DNA from: Crocinitomix sp044361315
GTDB taxonomy: Bacteria; Bacteroidota; Bacteroidia; Flavobacteriales_D; Crocinitomicaceae
DNA: 64,000 nucleotides
Assembly: GCA_044361315.1 (NCBI GenBank)
Contig: JBIKJA010000005.1
Location: forward strand, 62,001-126,000
Direction of reading: 5' to 3'
Part shown: piece by piece, positions 7,574-15,977 of the stretch
Position numbering within the stretch: the first letter of the stretch is position 1
How the letters are laid out: each line of letters starts with the position of its first letter
The notes under the pieces: model-generated
What the model saw: only the letters and a program-made list of their open reading frames with translations
What the model was told of the DNA's origin: nothing
Databases searched by the model: none
Program-made: the position numbers and the translations under genes

Positions 7574-10234
7574 TTAGAAACGTACAATGAATCTGAGGTT
7601 GATTCGTCGTCCTGTTAAATTGTTTGGAATTGCATAATAACGCCCTGCAATGTCTTGCAGCCATTGGTAGGAAACGACATTGTTAACGCCCAAAAGGTTA
7701 AAAGCATCCAAACTTACAGTCATTTGTTCAAAATGTTTGAGGATTCTTTTGTCTGCGTATTTTTCAAATTTGGTTGAGTTGATAATGTCATACATAAATC
7801 CTAAATCAACTCTGAAATACGACTTAGTACTTAAAATATCTTTGTAGCGCTCATATGTCGGTGGGCCATAAGGTAGGGGAGTTCCAAGTGTTAAGTTGAC
7901 AGATACTTTCAAATTCTCAAATTTTGGCATTTTATCTTGAAAGAAAACGGAAAAAGTAAGTCGTTGATCGGTTGGTCGTCTGATATACCCCGGCTCCGTA
8001 TAGGTTGAATCGGTAGCTACATTATTAAAAGTGTAGCCCGGTTTTATAGTGTCGCCATCCGAATTAAAATAGGTATAATAAAAATCGTTTAATAGATCCT
8101 CTTTTGTATTTAAATAGCCAACTCTGAAAAATGATTCGACACCTGGGACAAATTCACCATTTATTTTAGCATCGACCCCATAAGCATAAGCCACAGCGCT
8201 GTTTTCTCCGTAATACCTAATCCGAACATTGTCAACTTCATAAGGCACAACATCCCACATGTATTTGTAATAAGCCTCGGTGATAAATTTAAACGGTCTT
8301 CCCCATAAATTAAAAAAGACATCCGCCCCAATGACATTGTGCCAGGATTTTTGCGAAACGATGTCTGGATTAATTCCCCCATAAATATCACGCATGGTTC
8401 GGTACAAAGGAGGTTGGTAATAAAGTCCAGATGCGAGTCTGAATTTTACATTTCTTCGAATTAAGGTACTGTCTTCGGATAAAAGGTAAACTCTTGGCGA
8501 ATAGGTGATACTTGCCCGTGGTGTTAACCATGATTCGCCATTATATGAACGATATCCTGCACGTGTGCCAATCGAAAAATTTAATTTTGCAGGACTGTCA
8601 AGGGTATCGTGGTAATAAATGGTGGTTTGCGTCGAATCTTTTTTAATCGTTCGTTTTAATTCGATTTGAATTTGTTTTGTTTTTACGATATTTCTGGAAA
8701 ATTGGAAATATCCTGAGCTGGTAGAACTTTCGACAAAATTATCTTGTTTGATGACTTCTTTTAATTCGACTAAATTTGGTGAACCAGTAGGTACCGAATA
8801 ACCAGCAGAATCAATCAAATTCCATTCGCTCAAGTGATCTTGAAACGATTCAAGTTGAAATTTCACACCCCAATAAAGTTCTGATCCCTTATTTTTATTG
8901 TTGTCGACATTTTTTTTCGTTGGGAACGAATATTTGCCGTCGTGGTAAACACTTCCAATCCAAACATCTAATTCGTTTCTTGCATGATCTAACAAGCCAC
9001 CAATTCCTACATTTGCTGTAGAATCGCCAAAATCTTCTTTCGATGGATCGGTTTCTAATTCGTTGATAAGATATTCGCCTAAAATGTCAAAACGTTCACT
9101 TTCCACGGATCTAAAAACAGAGGCGATAAAGGTCATTTTTAGTTTGTCTCTGCGCATCGACTCAAGCCCCGTCGCCGCAGTGAATGTTTGAAATTTCGTT
9201 TCTTCTTGTCCTTCAAAAAACACACGTAATTGATAGGCTTCGTTAACCGTTCCCCAAGATGTCGTCCTCGATTGAGGTTCGAATAAATAGTTATTGGTCG
9301 AAAAATGTCCCAAGGCAAAGATTTTTACATAATCCGCACGTGAATCAAACTTTAAGTAGTAGTTGGTAAGAAACTGATAATCAAAGAAAGTAGGGTTGTA
9401 ATCACCTTTTGTTGGCAAACTATTTAATAAATACGAATTAACTCGGTAACGCGCCCCCGTGATGTACGAGCCTCGATTGCCATCAAAACAACCTTCTATA
9501 TGTGCTTGCGCGCCCATTAAACTAACTTCTCCTGAGCCACCAAATTCTGTAGGCTGTCTGTAACGGATATCTAAAATAGAGCTCAATTTATCTCCATAAT
9601 AGGAATCAAATCCACCAGATGAAAAAAAGATATTATTTACAAAGGCAGGATTAATAAAACTCAAGCCTTCTTGTTGGCCAGAACGCGCTAAAAAAGGACG
9701 GTAAATCTCGATGCCGTTAACGTAAATCAAGTTTTCATCATAATTTCCTCCACGAACATTGTAATTAGATGTCAACTCGTTACTTGAATTTACCCCAAGA
9801 CCAACAACCTTGATAATATCTTCAAAATTTTGTGAAGGAGAAGCAATTCGGTTTAATTCCAATTGCGGAAAGCTTTCAATAAAATCCCCAGTTCGCACAC
9901 TAACTACGTCAACAATATCTAAGGTACGGCCCCCTAAAGTCACCACCAAACCCCTCAGGTCGGTTACTCCGACAATAAATTTTTTCCTGGTGGTAATTTT
10001 TCCTTGCGTAAACCGGATTAAATAAGTTGCATTTGGCGCGACTTGGAATTGGAAAAAACCTTCTTCGCTAGTGACATATATTTGATTCGTACCATCAATC
10101 TGAACTGTCACACTTTCAATAGGTTCACCTTCTTCATTGAGCACTTTTCCGGAGATTCCAACTTCTTGGGCATAGCTCTGAAATCCTACTATGAGGACAA
10201 AAAAGAGCAACGTATATTTAATCAAATGCGCCAA
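7574..10234 (-). CDS. TonB-dependent receptor with carboxypeptidase-like regulatory domain
   Basis: An 886-residue outer-membrane receptor. Layout: signal peptide (about 1-22, ending SYAQ), a CarboxypepD_reg-like beta sandwich (about 25-105, starting ISGKVLNEEGEPIESV), a plug domain (about 120-230, with YNVRGGNYDENLIYVNGIEIY), and a long beta barrel ending in the aromatic residue of LRFIVRF. The substrate cannot be read from sequence; unlike SusC it has no SusD partner, only a small lipoprotein behind it. There is no ATG: the first usable start after the upstream stop is TTG at 10234, or another TTG nine bases later that would give MIKYTLLFFVLIV. A TAATTTTG element ends about 8 bases upstream, suggesting a very short or absent leader. 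Confidence 0.92.
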   Translation of the reverse strand: MAHLIKYTLLFFVLIVGFQSYAQEVGISGKVLNEEGEPIESVTVQIDGTNQIYVTSEEGFFQFQVAPNATYLIRFTQGKITTRKKFIVGVTDLRGLVVTLGGRTLDIVDVVSVRTGDFIESFPQLELNRIASPSQNFEDIIKVVGLGVNSSNELTSNYNVRGGNYDENLIYVNGIEIYRPFLARSGQQEGLSFINPAFVNNIFFSSGGFDSYYGDKLSSILDIRYRQPTEFGGSGEVSLMGAQAHIEGCFDGNRGSYITGARYRVNSYLLNSLPTKGDYNPTFFDYQFLTNYYLKFDSRADYVKIFALGHFSTNNYLFEPQSRTTSWGTVNEAYQLRVFFEGQEETKFQTFTAATGLESMRRDKLKMTFIASVFRSVESERFDILGEYLINELETDPSKEDFGDSTANVGIGGLLDHARNELDVWIGSVYHDGKYSFPTKKNVDNNKNKGSELYWGVKFQLESFQDHLSEWNLIDSAGYSVPTGSPNLVELKEVIKQDNFVESSTSSGYFQFSRNIVKTKQIQIELKRTIKKDSTQTTIYYHDTLDSPAKLNFSIGTRAGYRSYNGESWLTPRASITYSPRVYLLSEDSTLIRRNVKFRLASGLYYQPPLYRTMRDIYGGINPDIVSQKSWHNVIGADVFFNLWGRPFKFITEAYYKYMWDVVPYEVDNVRIRYYGENSAVAYAYGVDAKINGEFVPGVESFFRVGYLNTKEDLLNDFYYTYFNSDGDTIKPGYTFNNVATDSTYTEPGYIRRPTDQRLTFSVFFQDKMPKFENLKVSVNLTLGTPLPYGPPTYERYKDILSTKSYFRVDLGFMYDIINSTKFEKYADKRILKHFEQMTVSLDAFNLLGVNNVVSYQWLQDIAGRYYAIPNNLTGRRINLRFIVRF

Positions 10235-10241
10235 ACTAGGT

Positions 10242-10269
10242 CAAAATTAATCATTCAAATTAAAACAAA
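10242..10269 (-). promoter_or_regulatory. probable promoter of the TonB receptor gene
   Basis: Read on the minus strand, TAATTTTG (10249-10242) matches the Bacteroidota -7 element TAnnTTTG. A TTTG lies 16 bases upstream, slightly closer than the usual 19-21. If used, transcription would begin almost at the TTG start codon. Confidence 0.4.
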
Positions 10270-10435
10270 AACGCTTTAATTGATTTAATATTTTAAAAGG
10301 GAAAGATTTCGCAATTTTTATTTTGGAGAACCGCTGAGAAACCATTCAATTTCATTTATGTTTTAGTTTTGTAGCGGTGCAGGATTCGCTTGATATAATA
10401 AATTTCAGGGTCGTAATCTGTTAATTGGGAAGTTC

Positions 10436-10957
10436 TTATTTTTGTTTTGGCAGCATGGTTTTTGCTTTATATTTCAAACTCCCATCTTTCTTGTATCCAT
10501 TCAAACAGTGTTGCAAAGGAGCGCCACATTCTTCAGAGATGATAATCTCGAATTCAAGTTGACCGTATGGATAATATTTTTTGAAACTAGTCACATATCC
10601 TTTATAAGTGGAAAGTTCTGATCTCAAGTTTCCATTTTTATAGTTTGTGATGTATTTTCCGTCAAGTAGGGTATAATTTCCAAGTTTTAGGGGCTCACTT
10701 GTAGGAAATACGACCGGGCTTTTTTTTGTGCCATATCCTTCACCAAACCGATAAAGCCAAATATCATTGCGGTAATAATTATACATACAAAACGATGCTC
10801 CACTACTGTCTTTGAGAACGCGTAAGTCTTGATCCATATACGCTACGCACCAACCCGTTTTCTTTCCATTTGCATCAAGTTGATTTAAGGTGTCAGATTG
10901 ACTATGCGCCCAGGAAATATTGAAAACTAGGAAAAGTATTAAAAATGACGATCTCAT
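10436..10957 (-). CDS. secreted protein with MORN/YwqK-like repeats
   Basis: A 173-residue protein with a cleavable signal peptide (ILFLVFNISWAHSQ). The mature part has short repeated motifs of the type GKYITNYKNGNLRSE, KKYYPYGQLEFE and GYKKDGSLKYKA, characteristic of MORN/YwqK repeats that form small beta hairpins. Proteins of this kind are common and mostly uncharacterised in Bacteroidota; automated pipelines often label them antitoxins without direct evidence. It starts with ATG at 10957 and lies alone upstream of the TonB receptor gene on the same strand, 201 bases away. Likely periplasmic or surface exposed; function unknown. Confidence 0.8.
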   Translation of the reverse strand: MRSSFLILFLVFNISWAHSQSDTLNQLDANGKKTGWCVAYMDQDLRVLKDSSGASFCMYNYYRNDIWLYRFGEGYGTKKSPVVFPTSEPLKLGNYTLLDGKYITNYKNGNLRSELSTYKGYVTSFKKYYPYGQLEFEIIISEECGAPLQHCLNGYKKDGSLKYKAKTMLPKQK

Positions 10958-11506
10958 AATAATTAGTTTAGTTTTATCTTTATGTCCTAATTTAACTAAG
11001 GTAACCCTTTTTCTGAAAATAAATTTAGAATGGATTAAAACTTAGTTTTTTCATTTATTATATTGTCTATTTCAAATTTTCCTCGGAGAAAATGGATTCA
11101 AATATTTGTATCTAACAAATATCTCATGAGAATTTAATTTTTTTGATGAATTACCTACAGCAAAATGCAATAAATTAAGTAGTTAAGAATGGTTACTTAA
11201 TCTTAAAAACTCAATAGAATCCCCTAACCGCGCTAGGGCGGAGGTGGAAAGCCCGGATCCAGCACGTGCGGGAGAGGACTTGGAGCCGCAGACCGGCCCT
11301 GACGATCCCCAAGTCGTTGGGGATGGCGGGGAAGCGCCTAAAAGATTTTTATGAATATCTGTATGGTCGATTTAGGAAGCGTTTGCTATGATCTGTTAAT
11401 TACAAACGGTGTTATGTTGATATTCTGTTGGTTTTGGATGTAAAATTTGCCATGTTTCGGTGTAAATTTGTCTGATTCGTCAGATGACGGTGAAATTGTG
11501 TTTAAA
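10958..11506. other. gene-free stretch upstream of parE
   Basis: No coding sequence is supported here. The stretch is AT-rich except for the sharply GC-rich block at 11219-11339, annotated separately. TAAATTTG at 11463-11470 lies about 37 bases before the parE ATG and could be its -7 element, although no well-placed -33 element is seen. Confidence 0.6.
11219..11339 (+). ncRNA. GC-rich structured RNA candidate
   Basis: About 120 bases of roughly two-thirds GC inside otherwise very AT-rich intergenic DNA. Several hairpins can be drawn: CCCTA/TAGGG near the 5' end, a CCCG...CGGG helix enclosing GCACGTGC, an 8-bp perfect stem ATCCCCAA/TTGGGGAT with loop GTCG at 11305-11324, and GGCG/CGCC at the 3' end. 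The plus strand is purine-rich in the unpaired parts, which favours that orientation. No reading frame gives a plausible protein. It could be a structured non-coding RNA or a palindromic REP/MITE-type repeat; only one copy is in this window, so the two cannot be separated here. Confidence 0.55.
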
Positions 11507-13363
11507 ATGGCTGAAAACGAAGTTGAATATACCGAAGAAAATATCCGATCGTTAGATTGGAAAGAGCATATTCGGATGCGTCCGGGGATGTATATTGGAA
11601 AGCTTGGCGATGGTGCTACGCCGGATGATGGGATTTATGTTTTGATTAAGGAAATTGTGGACAATTGCATTGATGAATTTGTAATGGGCAATGGGAAACG
11701 AATTGATATTAAAATTAAAGATGGTGTGGCATCGATTCGTGATTACGGACGTGGGATTCCGCTGGGGAAGGTGATTGATTGTGTTTCTAAAATTAACACG
11801 GGAGGGAAATACGACTCGAAAGCGTTTAAAAAATCGGTGGGGTTAAATGGGGTGGGTACCAAGGCGGTGAATGCGTTGAGCGAGAGTTTTACGGTTTCGT
11901 CGGTGCGGGAAGGGGAACAAAAAACGGCTTATTTTGAGCAAGGGAATTTGATTAATGATCATCCGATTGAGTCATCGACTGAAAAGAATGGGACGTATAT
12001 TGTTTTTACACCAGATCGGTCGATTTTTAAGAATTACGTTTATAAAATTCCGTATTTACAGAAATTGTTTTGGAATTACTGTTACCTGAATCGTGGTTTA
12101 ACGATTTATTTTAATGGGGAGAAGTTTGTTTCTGAAAACGGTTTGCATGATTTGTTGGTAGACAATTTGGAAAGCGATCCGCTTTATCCGATTATTCACT
12201 TGGAAGGCGAGGATATTGAGGTGGCGTTTACGCATATACGGTCGTATGGCGAAAATTACTATTCGTTTGTGAATGGGCAGCATACCACGCAGGGAGGAAC
12301 GCATTTAACTGAGTTCCGTGCCGCAGTGGCCAAGGTGATTCGGGATTTTTATGGGAAAAACTACGACGCGGTGGACATTCGACAGTCGATAGTTGCCGCT
12401 ATTTCAGTGAAGGTGGTGGAGCCTGTTTTTGAATCGCAAACCAAGACCAAATTAGGATCGCAAGAGATTGAACCGGACGGAAAATCGATGCGGGCGTTTA
12501 TCAATGATTTTTTGAAGGAAAAGTTGGATAATTTCTTGCATCGGAATCCGGAAACGGCGGAAACCTTGGAGAAAATTATTAAACAAGCGGAAAAAGAGCG
12601 GAAGGAATTGACTGGGATTCGTAAATTGGCGCGCGATCGAGCTAAGTCGGCGAGTTTGCACAATAAAAAATTACGCGATTGCCGAGTTCATTACAATGAC
12701 AAGGTGGATAGCGATAAAAAAGACAAAACGACCTTGTTTATTACGGAGGGAGATTCGGCAAGTGGATCGATTACTAAATCGCGAAGGGTGGACACTCAAG
12801 CGGTGTTTAGTTTGCGAGGAAAACCGTTGAATAGTTTTGGTTTGACCAAGAAAGTGGTCTACGAAAACGAAGAGTTTAACCTTTTGCAAGCTGCCTTAAA
12901 TATTGAAGAAGGAATTGAAGATTTAAGGTATAAAAATGTTGTAATTGCTACTGATGCCGATGTGGATGGAATGCACATTCGCTTGTTATTATTGACTTTC
13001 TTTTTGCAATTTTTCCCTGATTTGGTGCGGAAAGGGCATGTGTTTATTTTGCAAACACCTCTTTTTAGGGTGCGAAATAAAAAAGTGACGTATTATTGTT
13101 ATTCGGATGAAGAGCGGGTGAATGCGATTGAAAGTTGCGGTAAAACTGCGGAAATTACCAGATTTAAAGGGTTGGGAGAGATTTCGCCAGATGAGTTTAA
13201 GAATTTTATTGGGGAAGATATTCGTTTGGATCCGGTGTTGATTGGAAGCGATGCGAAGATTGAAGATGTGTTAACTTTTTACATGGGTAAAAATACGCCT
13301 GATCGTCAAGATTTTATTATTGATAATTTGAAATTTGACGAGGTGATTTCGCCTGTGGCTTAA
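11507..13363 (+). CDS. parE: DNA topoisomerase IV subunit B
   Basis: A 618-residue type IIA topoisomerase ATPase subunit, which powers decatenation of daughter chromosomes with ParC. It has the GHKL ATPase start (YTEENIRSLDWKEHIRMRPG, then MYIGKLGDG), the ATP-binding Asn in IVDNCIDEF, GLNGVGTKAVNALS as ATP lid, and the TOPRIM part with FITEGDSASGS and the acidic DADVDGMHIR. The start wording and length of about 620 fit Bacteroidota ParE rather than GyrB. The ATG at 11507 is preferred over an upstream in-frame start at 11447, whose 20 extra residues are not conserved-looking and overlap a promoter-like TAAATTTG. ParC, usually next to it in this phylum, is absent here; the next gene is an envelope protein 8 bases away. 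Confidence 0.95.
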   Translation: MAENEVEYTEENIRSLDWKEHIRMRPGMYIGKLGDGATPDDGIYVLIKEIVDNCIDEFVMGNGKRIDIKIKDGVASIRDYGRGIPLGKVIDCVSKINTGGKYDSKAFKKSVGLNGVGTKAVNALSESFTVSSVREGEQKTAYFEQGNLINDHPIESSTEKNGTYIVFTPDRSIFKNYVYKIPYLQKLFWNYCYLNRGLTIYFNGEKFVSENGLHDLLVDNLESDPLYPIIHLEGEDIEVAFTHIRSYGENYYSFVNGQHTTQGGTHLTEFRAAVAKVIRDFYGKNYDAVDIRQSIVAAISVKVVEPVFESQTKTKLGSQEIEPDGKSMRAFINDFLKEKLDNFLHRNPETAETLEKIIKQAEKERKELTGIRKLARDRAKSASLHNKKLRDCRVHYNDKVDSDKKDKTTLFITEGDSASGSITKSRRVDTQAVFSLRGKPLNSFGLTKKVVYENEEFNLLQAALNIEEGIEDLRYKNVVIATDADVDGMHIRLLLLTFFLQFFPDLVRKGHVFILQTPLFRVRNKKVTYYCYSDEERVNAIESCGKTAEITRFKGLGEISPDEFKNFIGEDIRLDPVLIGSDAKIEDVLTFYMGKNTPDRQDFIIDNLKFDEVISPVA

Positions 13364-13371
13364 TATGTTTT

Positions 13372-14088
13372 ATGATGAAAATATGTTATAAAATCCATTT
13401 GATTGCCTTTTTTGGGCTTTTTTTAATGGGGTTGGCTGGAAGTGCACAAGACAAAGGAATTGTCCGTTTTATGGTGGACGTAGATAATAGCTACTTTCAA
13501 ATTGAGTTGAACGATACTTTTTTGTTAAAGCGTCATCGGGATACTTTACCCGCAGGAAATTATACGGGCAAGGTTTGGTCGCCTGGGTACGAAATCATGC
13601 CGATTGAATTTAAGGTAGTGGCTGGTTTAACGACTGAGAAGTATGTGAAAATGCTTAAAAATCAGGATTTTATTAATTATGAAAAGGATTATAGGGTATA
13701 TCGATCGCATTTTCATAAACAATTGACTCTTCCGTTGACTGTTAGTTTGGCAGGTGCTTTAACCACTGGTTTTTTTATGACAAAAGCCTATACCAGTAAA
13801 AAAATGGTAATGCAGGATTTAGATTTGTACGACCGCTCGCCAAGTCCAACTGAAATTGATGAAATTAAAGTTCGAATTGACGAAAATAATACGCGATACA
13901 ATCGGCAACGATTTGGCTTTTACGTGAGTACTGGCTTAACCTTGGCTTGTGTTGGAACTACAATTTGGTCGTATCGGCACTTTAAACGAACCTATACCGA
14001 ACCAACGTTCAATAAGGAAAGTCCTTTTGAAGAAAAATATTCGTTCAACTTAACGCCCTACGGATGCAGTCTCGCAATAAAACTTTAA
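13372..14088 (+). CDS. PEGA-like exported protein with two membrane segments
   Basis: A 238-residue protein with an N-terminal signal (LIAFFGLFLMGLAGSAQ). Residues about 30-95 form a PEGA-like beta domain (LPAGNYTGKVWSPGYE). Hydrophobic segments at about 120-138 and 175-193 flank a charged, helical loop, so it is probably an inner-membrane protein with its PEGA domain in the periplasm. It begins 8 bases after parE and overlaps the following lipoprotein gene by 25 bases, indicating one transcript and possible translational coupling. I do not recognise a specific family. Confidence 0.8.
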   Translation: MMKICYKIHLIAFFGLFLMGLAGSAQDKGIVRFMVDVDNSYFQIELNDTFLLKRHRDTLPAGNYTGKVWSPGYEIMPIEFKVVAGLTTEKYVKMLKNQDFINYEKDYRVYRSHFHKQLTLPLTVSLAGALTTGFFMTKAYTSKKMVMQDLDLYDRSPSPTEIDEIKVRIDENNTRYNRQRFGFYVSTGLTLACVGTTIWSYRHFKRTYTEPTFNKESPFEEKYSFNLTPYGCSLAIKL

Positions 14089-14513
14089 GATTTAGCCTTC
14101 TTTTTTTGGGAGTGATTTTGTTGGTTTCTACCTCTTGTCTAAAAAAAATTGAGCGCACGGATGATTTAAATACCAATATTTTTGATCGGGAATACAGCGG
14201 TGACATTTGGTACGAAGTGAATAGTTTGACCCAAGTAACGAACGATCTAGGCCAGATCCGTGCCCGTTTTTCAGGACAAATTTACCCAGATAAATTACCT
14301 ACATTAAAACCAAGTGCGATTTATATTTTGGCGGAAGGAACAGGATTTACAGAGCAAGTGATTGATTTAAATCAAAATCCAAGTGGGAATTTTCCATTTA
14401 GCATTGATTTGCCCTATGTAGATGGAATGGCAGAATATTGCATTACGCTTTCTATTTACGACGAAGATCAAGCAATTGGGATTAATCCGTTTTCGGTTTG
14501 TCGGGAGTTGTAA
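14064..14513 (+). CDS. small lipoprotein, hypothetical
   Basis: A 149-residue lipoprotein: signal LLFLGVILLVSTSC with the lipobox Cys at about residue 25, then a mature beta-rich domain (YSGDIWYEVNSLTQVTND onward) with two further Cys residues near the C-terminus that could pair. Its start lies inside the last codons of the PEGA-like gene, so the two products are probably made together and may work together at the cell envelope. No family is recognised. Confidence 0.78.
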   Translation: MQSRNKTLRFSLLFLGVILLVSTSCLKKIERTDDLNTNIFDREYSGDIWYEVNSLTQVTNDLGQIRARFSGQIYPDKLPTLKPSAIYILAEGTGFTEQVIDLNQNPSGNFPFSIDLPYVDGMAEYCITLSIYDEDQAIGINPFSVCREL

Positions 14514-14520
14514 GTTTTGA

Positions 14521-14631
14521 GGGCAGAGTGAATTAGGGCAGAGCGATAAGGGCAGAATGAGTATGAGGGTTTAGGGCAGAGTGATTTAGGACAGAGGGCA
14601 GAGGGTTTCTAAGAGGGTGCAGGGCAGTAGC
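14521..14631. repeat. degenerate GGGCAGAG repeats between convergent genes
   Basis: About seven imperfect copies of gggcaga(g) occur at irregular spacing of 8-25 bases, joined by short linkers such as tgatttag. No protein frame is supported. It sits exactly between two converging genes, so it may affect transcription termination, or be a decaying short tandem repeat. Confidence 0.65.
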
Positions 14632-14658
14632 AGTTTAAGGAGATTTTGGATGGAAACT

Positions 14659-15273
14659 TTAATACCTAATTTCACCGATTCCTTGTCGGATGATTTCAAC
14701 TTCGCCATCTGCGAGATTTACAACTGTGGAAGGAACATTCAAACCAAATCCTCCATCAATTACGGCATCGACTTTGTTTTCCCAATTGCCTACAATTATA
14801 TCTGGATCGGTTGAGTAATCAAGGATTTCGTCGTCGTCATGAATGGAGGTGGTGACCATTGGATGTCCCAAATATTCGATGATTTTAAGGACGATGTTGT
14901 TGTCAGGAATTCTAATTCCAACGGTTTGTTTGGGTGAATCAAAAAGCTTTTGAATTTTACCAGTTGCTTCTAAAATAAACGTAAACGGACCGGGTAAATT
15001 TTTGTTCAGAATTTTAAATGTCGGTCGATCCACATGTTTGGCATATTCTGACAATTGGCTGAGATCATTAAAAACGATGGAAAAATTCGCATTTTTAAGT
15101 TTAATTTCTTTCAGTTTGGCCAATTTTTCGATGGCACGTTTGTGATGAAGACTACAACCAAGCGCGTAAACAGTATCTGTTGGATAGACAATGACACCAC
15201 CACGATCCAAAAGATCAGCAATTAACCTTATTTTTTGAAGGTCTGGATTTTCAGGATGTAAGATATGCTGCAT
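14659..15273 (-). CDS. YrdC/Sua5-type L-threonylcarbamoyladenylate synthase
   Basis: A 204-residue YrdC/Sua5/TsaC family protein. The family makes threonylcarbamoyl-AMP from Thr, bicarbonate and ATP, the first step of the t6A37 modification of ANN-decoding tRNAs. Typical pieces are VIVYPTDTVYALGCS, the LPGPFTFILEAT motif, VGIRIPD and the C-terminal PSTVVNL. The usual Lys-x-Arg nucleotide-binding segment reads KLKEIKLKN here, close to the YciO-like branch, so it could be a paralogue of the main TsaC. It is the last gene of a tight operon, starting 2 bases after cutC. MtaB, which acts on t6A, is elsewhere in the window (40.5 kb). Confidence 0.88.
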   Translation of the reverse strand: MQHILHPENPDLQKIRLIADLLDRGGVIVYPTDTVYALGCSLHHKRAIEKLAKLKEIKLKNANFSIVFNDLSQLSEYAKHVDRPTFKILNKNLPGPFTFILEATGKIQKLFDSPKQTVGIRIPDNNIVLKIIEYLGHPMVTTSIHDDDEILDYSTDPDIIVGNWENKVDAVIDGGFGLNVPSTVVNLADGEVEIIRQGIGEIRY

Positions 15274-15275
15274 TT

Positions 15276-15977
15276 TTACGCTTTACAGGCCGCAAAGATA
15301 GCATTAATTTTTTGATAGTCAACGGCATATTTTGGTCCCATGTCAATTGGTAACAGTTCCTTAAGGTCTTGTTTAGCGGTAAAATGAACTGCGTTGACAC
15401 CGATTTTGGAAAACGCATTTACGTTTGAAGCATTAATTCCGCTTCCCGCCATGATGTCAATTTTTCCATGGGCAGTTTCTAGCATCGATTGAATCAGAGA
15501 AATCCCTTCAATTGCAGTTGGTTGTGCGCCAGAGGTTAAAACGCGATTAAAGCCGATAAAAATCAAATTTTCCAATGTCTTTAAAGGATCTAATGAAACG
15601 TCAATTGCCCGATGAAAAGTGGTTCCTAGGTCTAGTTTTAATGCCGTTTCCATTAAAAGAACGGTTCGTTTAATGTCAAGTTCACGATTTTCTTTCAAGA
15701 GACCAAAAACAACTCCTTTTGCGCCAACATCATGTACCGCTTGAATGTCACGGTGCATTAATTCCAACTCTTTTGGCGTATAGACAAATCCACCAGCGGA
15801 GGGTCGAATCATCACATACACTTCGGCCGTTGAATTTTTGACACAGGCTTCAATCAGTCCAATACTTGGGGTTAAACCGCCTTCGCTCAATGCGGCACAT
15901 AATTCCACACGTTTAGCACCAGCTTCGGAAGCGGCAATTGCACCTTCGACACTATCAATACAAATTTCAATTTCCAT
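15276..15977 (-). CDS. cutC: CutC family protein
   Basis: A 233-residue TIM-barrel protein of the CutC family, recognised by the opening IEICIDSVEGAIAASEAGAK, the VELCAAL and SEGGLTPS segments, VMIRPSAGGFVYT, TFHRAIDVS and VLTSGAQPTAIEG. CutC was first described as a copper homeostasis factor, but its real activity is still uncertain. Its ATG overlaps the stop of the hexosaminidase gene by one base (TAATG), so they are co-translated. The context of glycan-degrading genes gives no copper link. Family assignment is firm. Confidence 0.93.
   Translation of the reverse strand: MEIEICIDSVEGAIAASEAGAKRVELCAALSEGGLTPSIGLIEACVKNSTAEVYVMIRPSAGGFVYTPKELELMHRDIQAVHDVGAKGVVFGLLKENRELDIKRTVLLMETALKLDLGTTFHRAIDVSLDPLKTLENLIFIGFNRVLTSGAQPTAIEGISLIQSMLETAHGKIDIMAGSGINASNVNAFSKIGVNAVHFTAKQDLKELLPIDMGPKYAVDYQKINAIFAACKA

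Noticed and set aside
11447..11506. Twenty-residue N-terminal extension of ParE
   Set aside because: It covers a promoter-like TAAATTTG, and type IIA B subunits start near the EYTEENIRSL segment.
14521..14631. CRISPR array in the GGGCAGAG repeats
   Set aside because: Repeats are only 7-8 bases, irregularly spaced and degenerate, with no cas genes nearby. No CRISPR array was found in the window.
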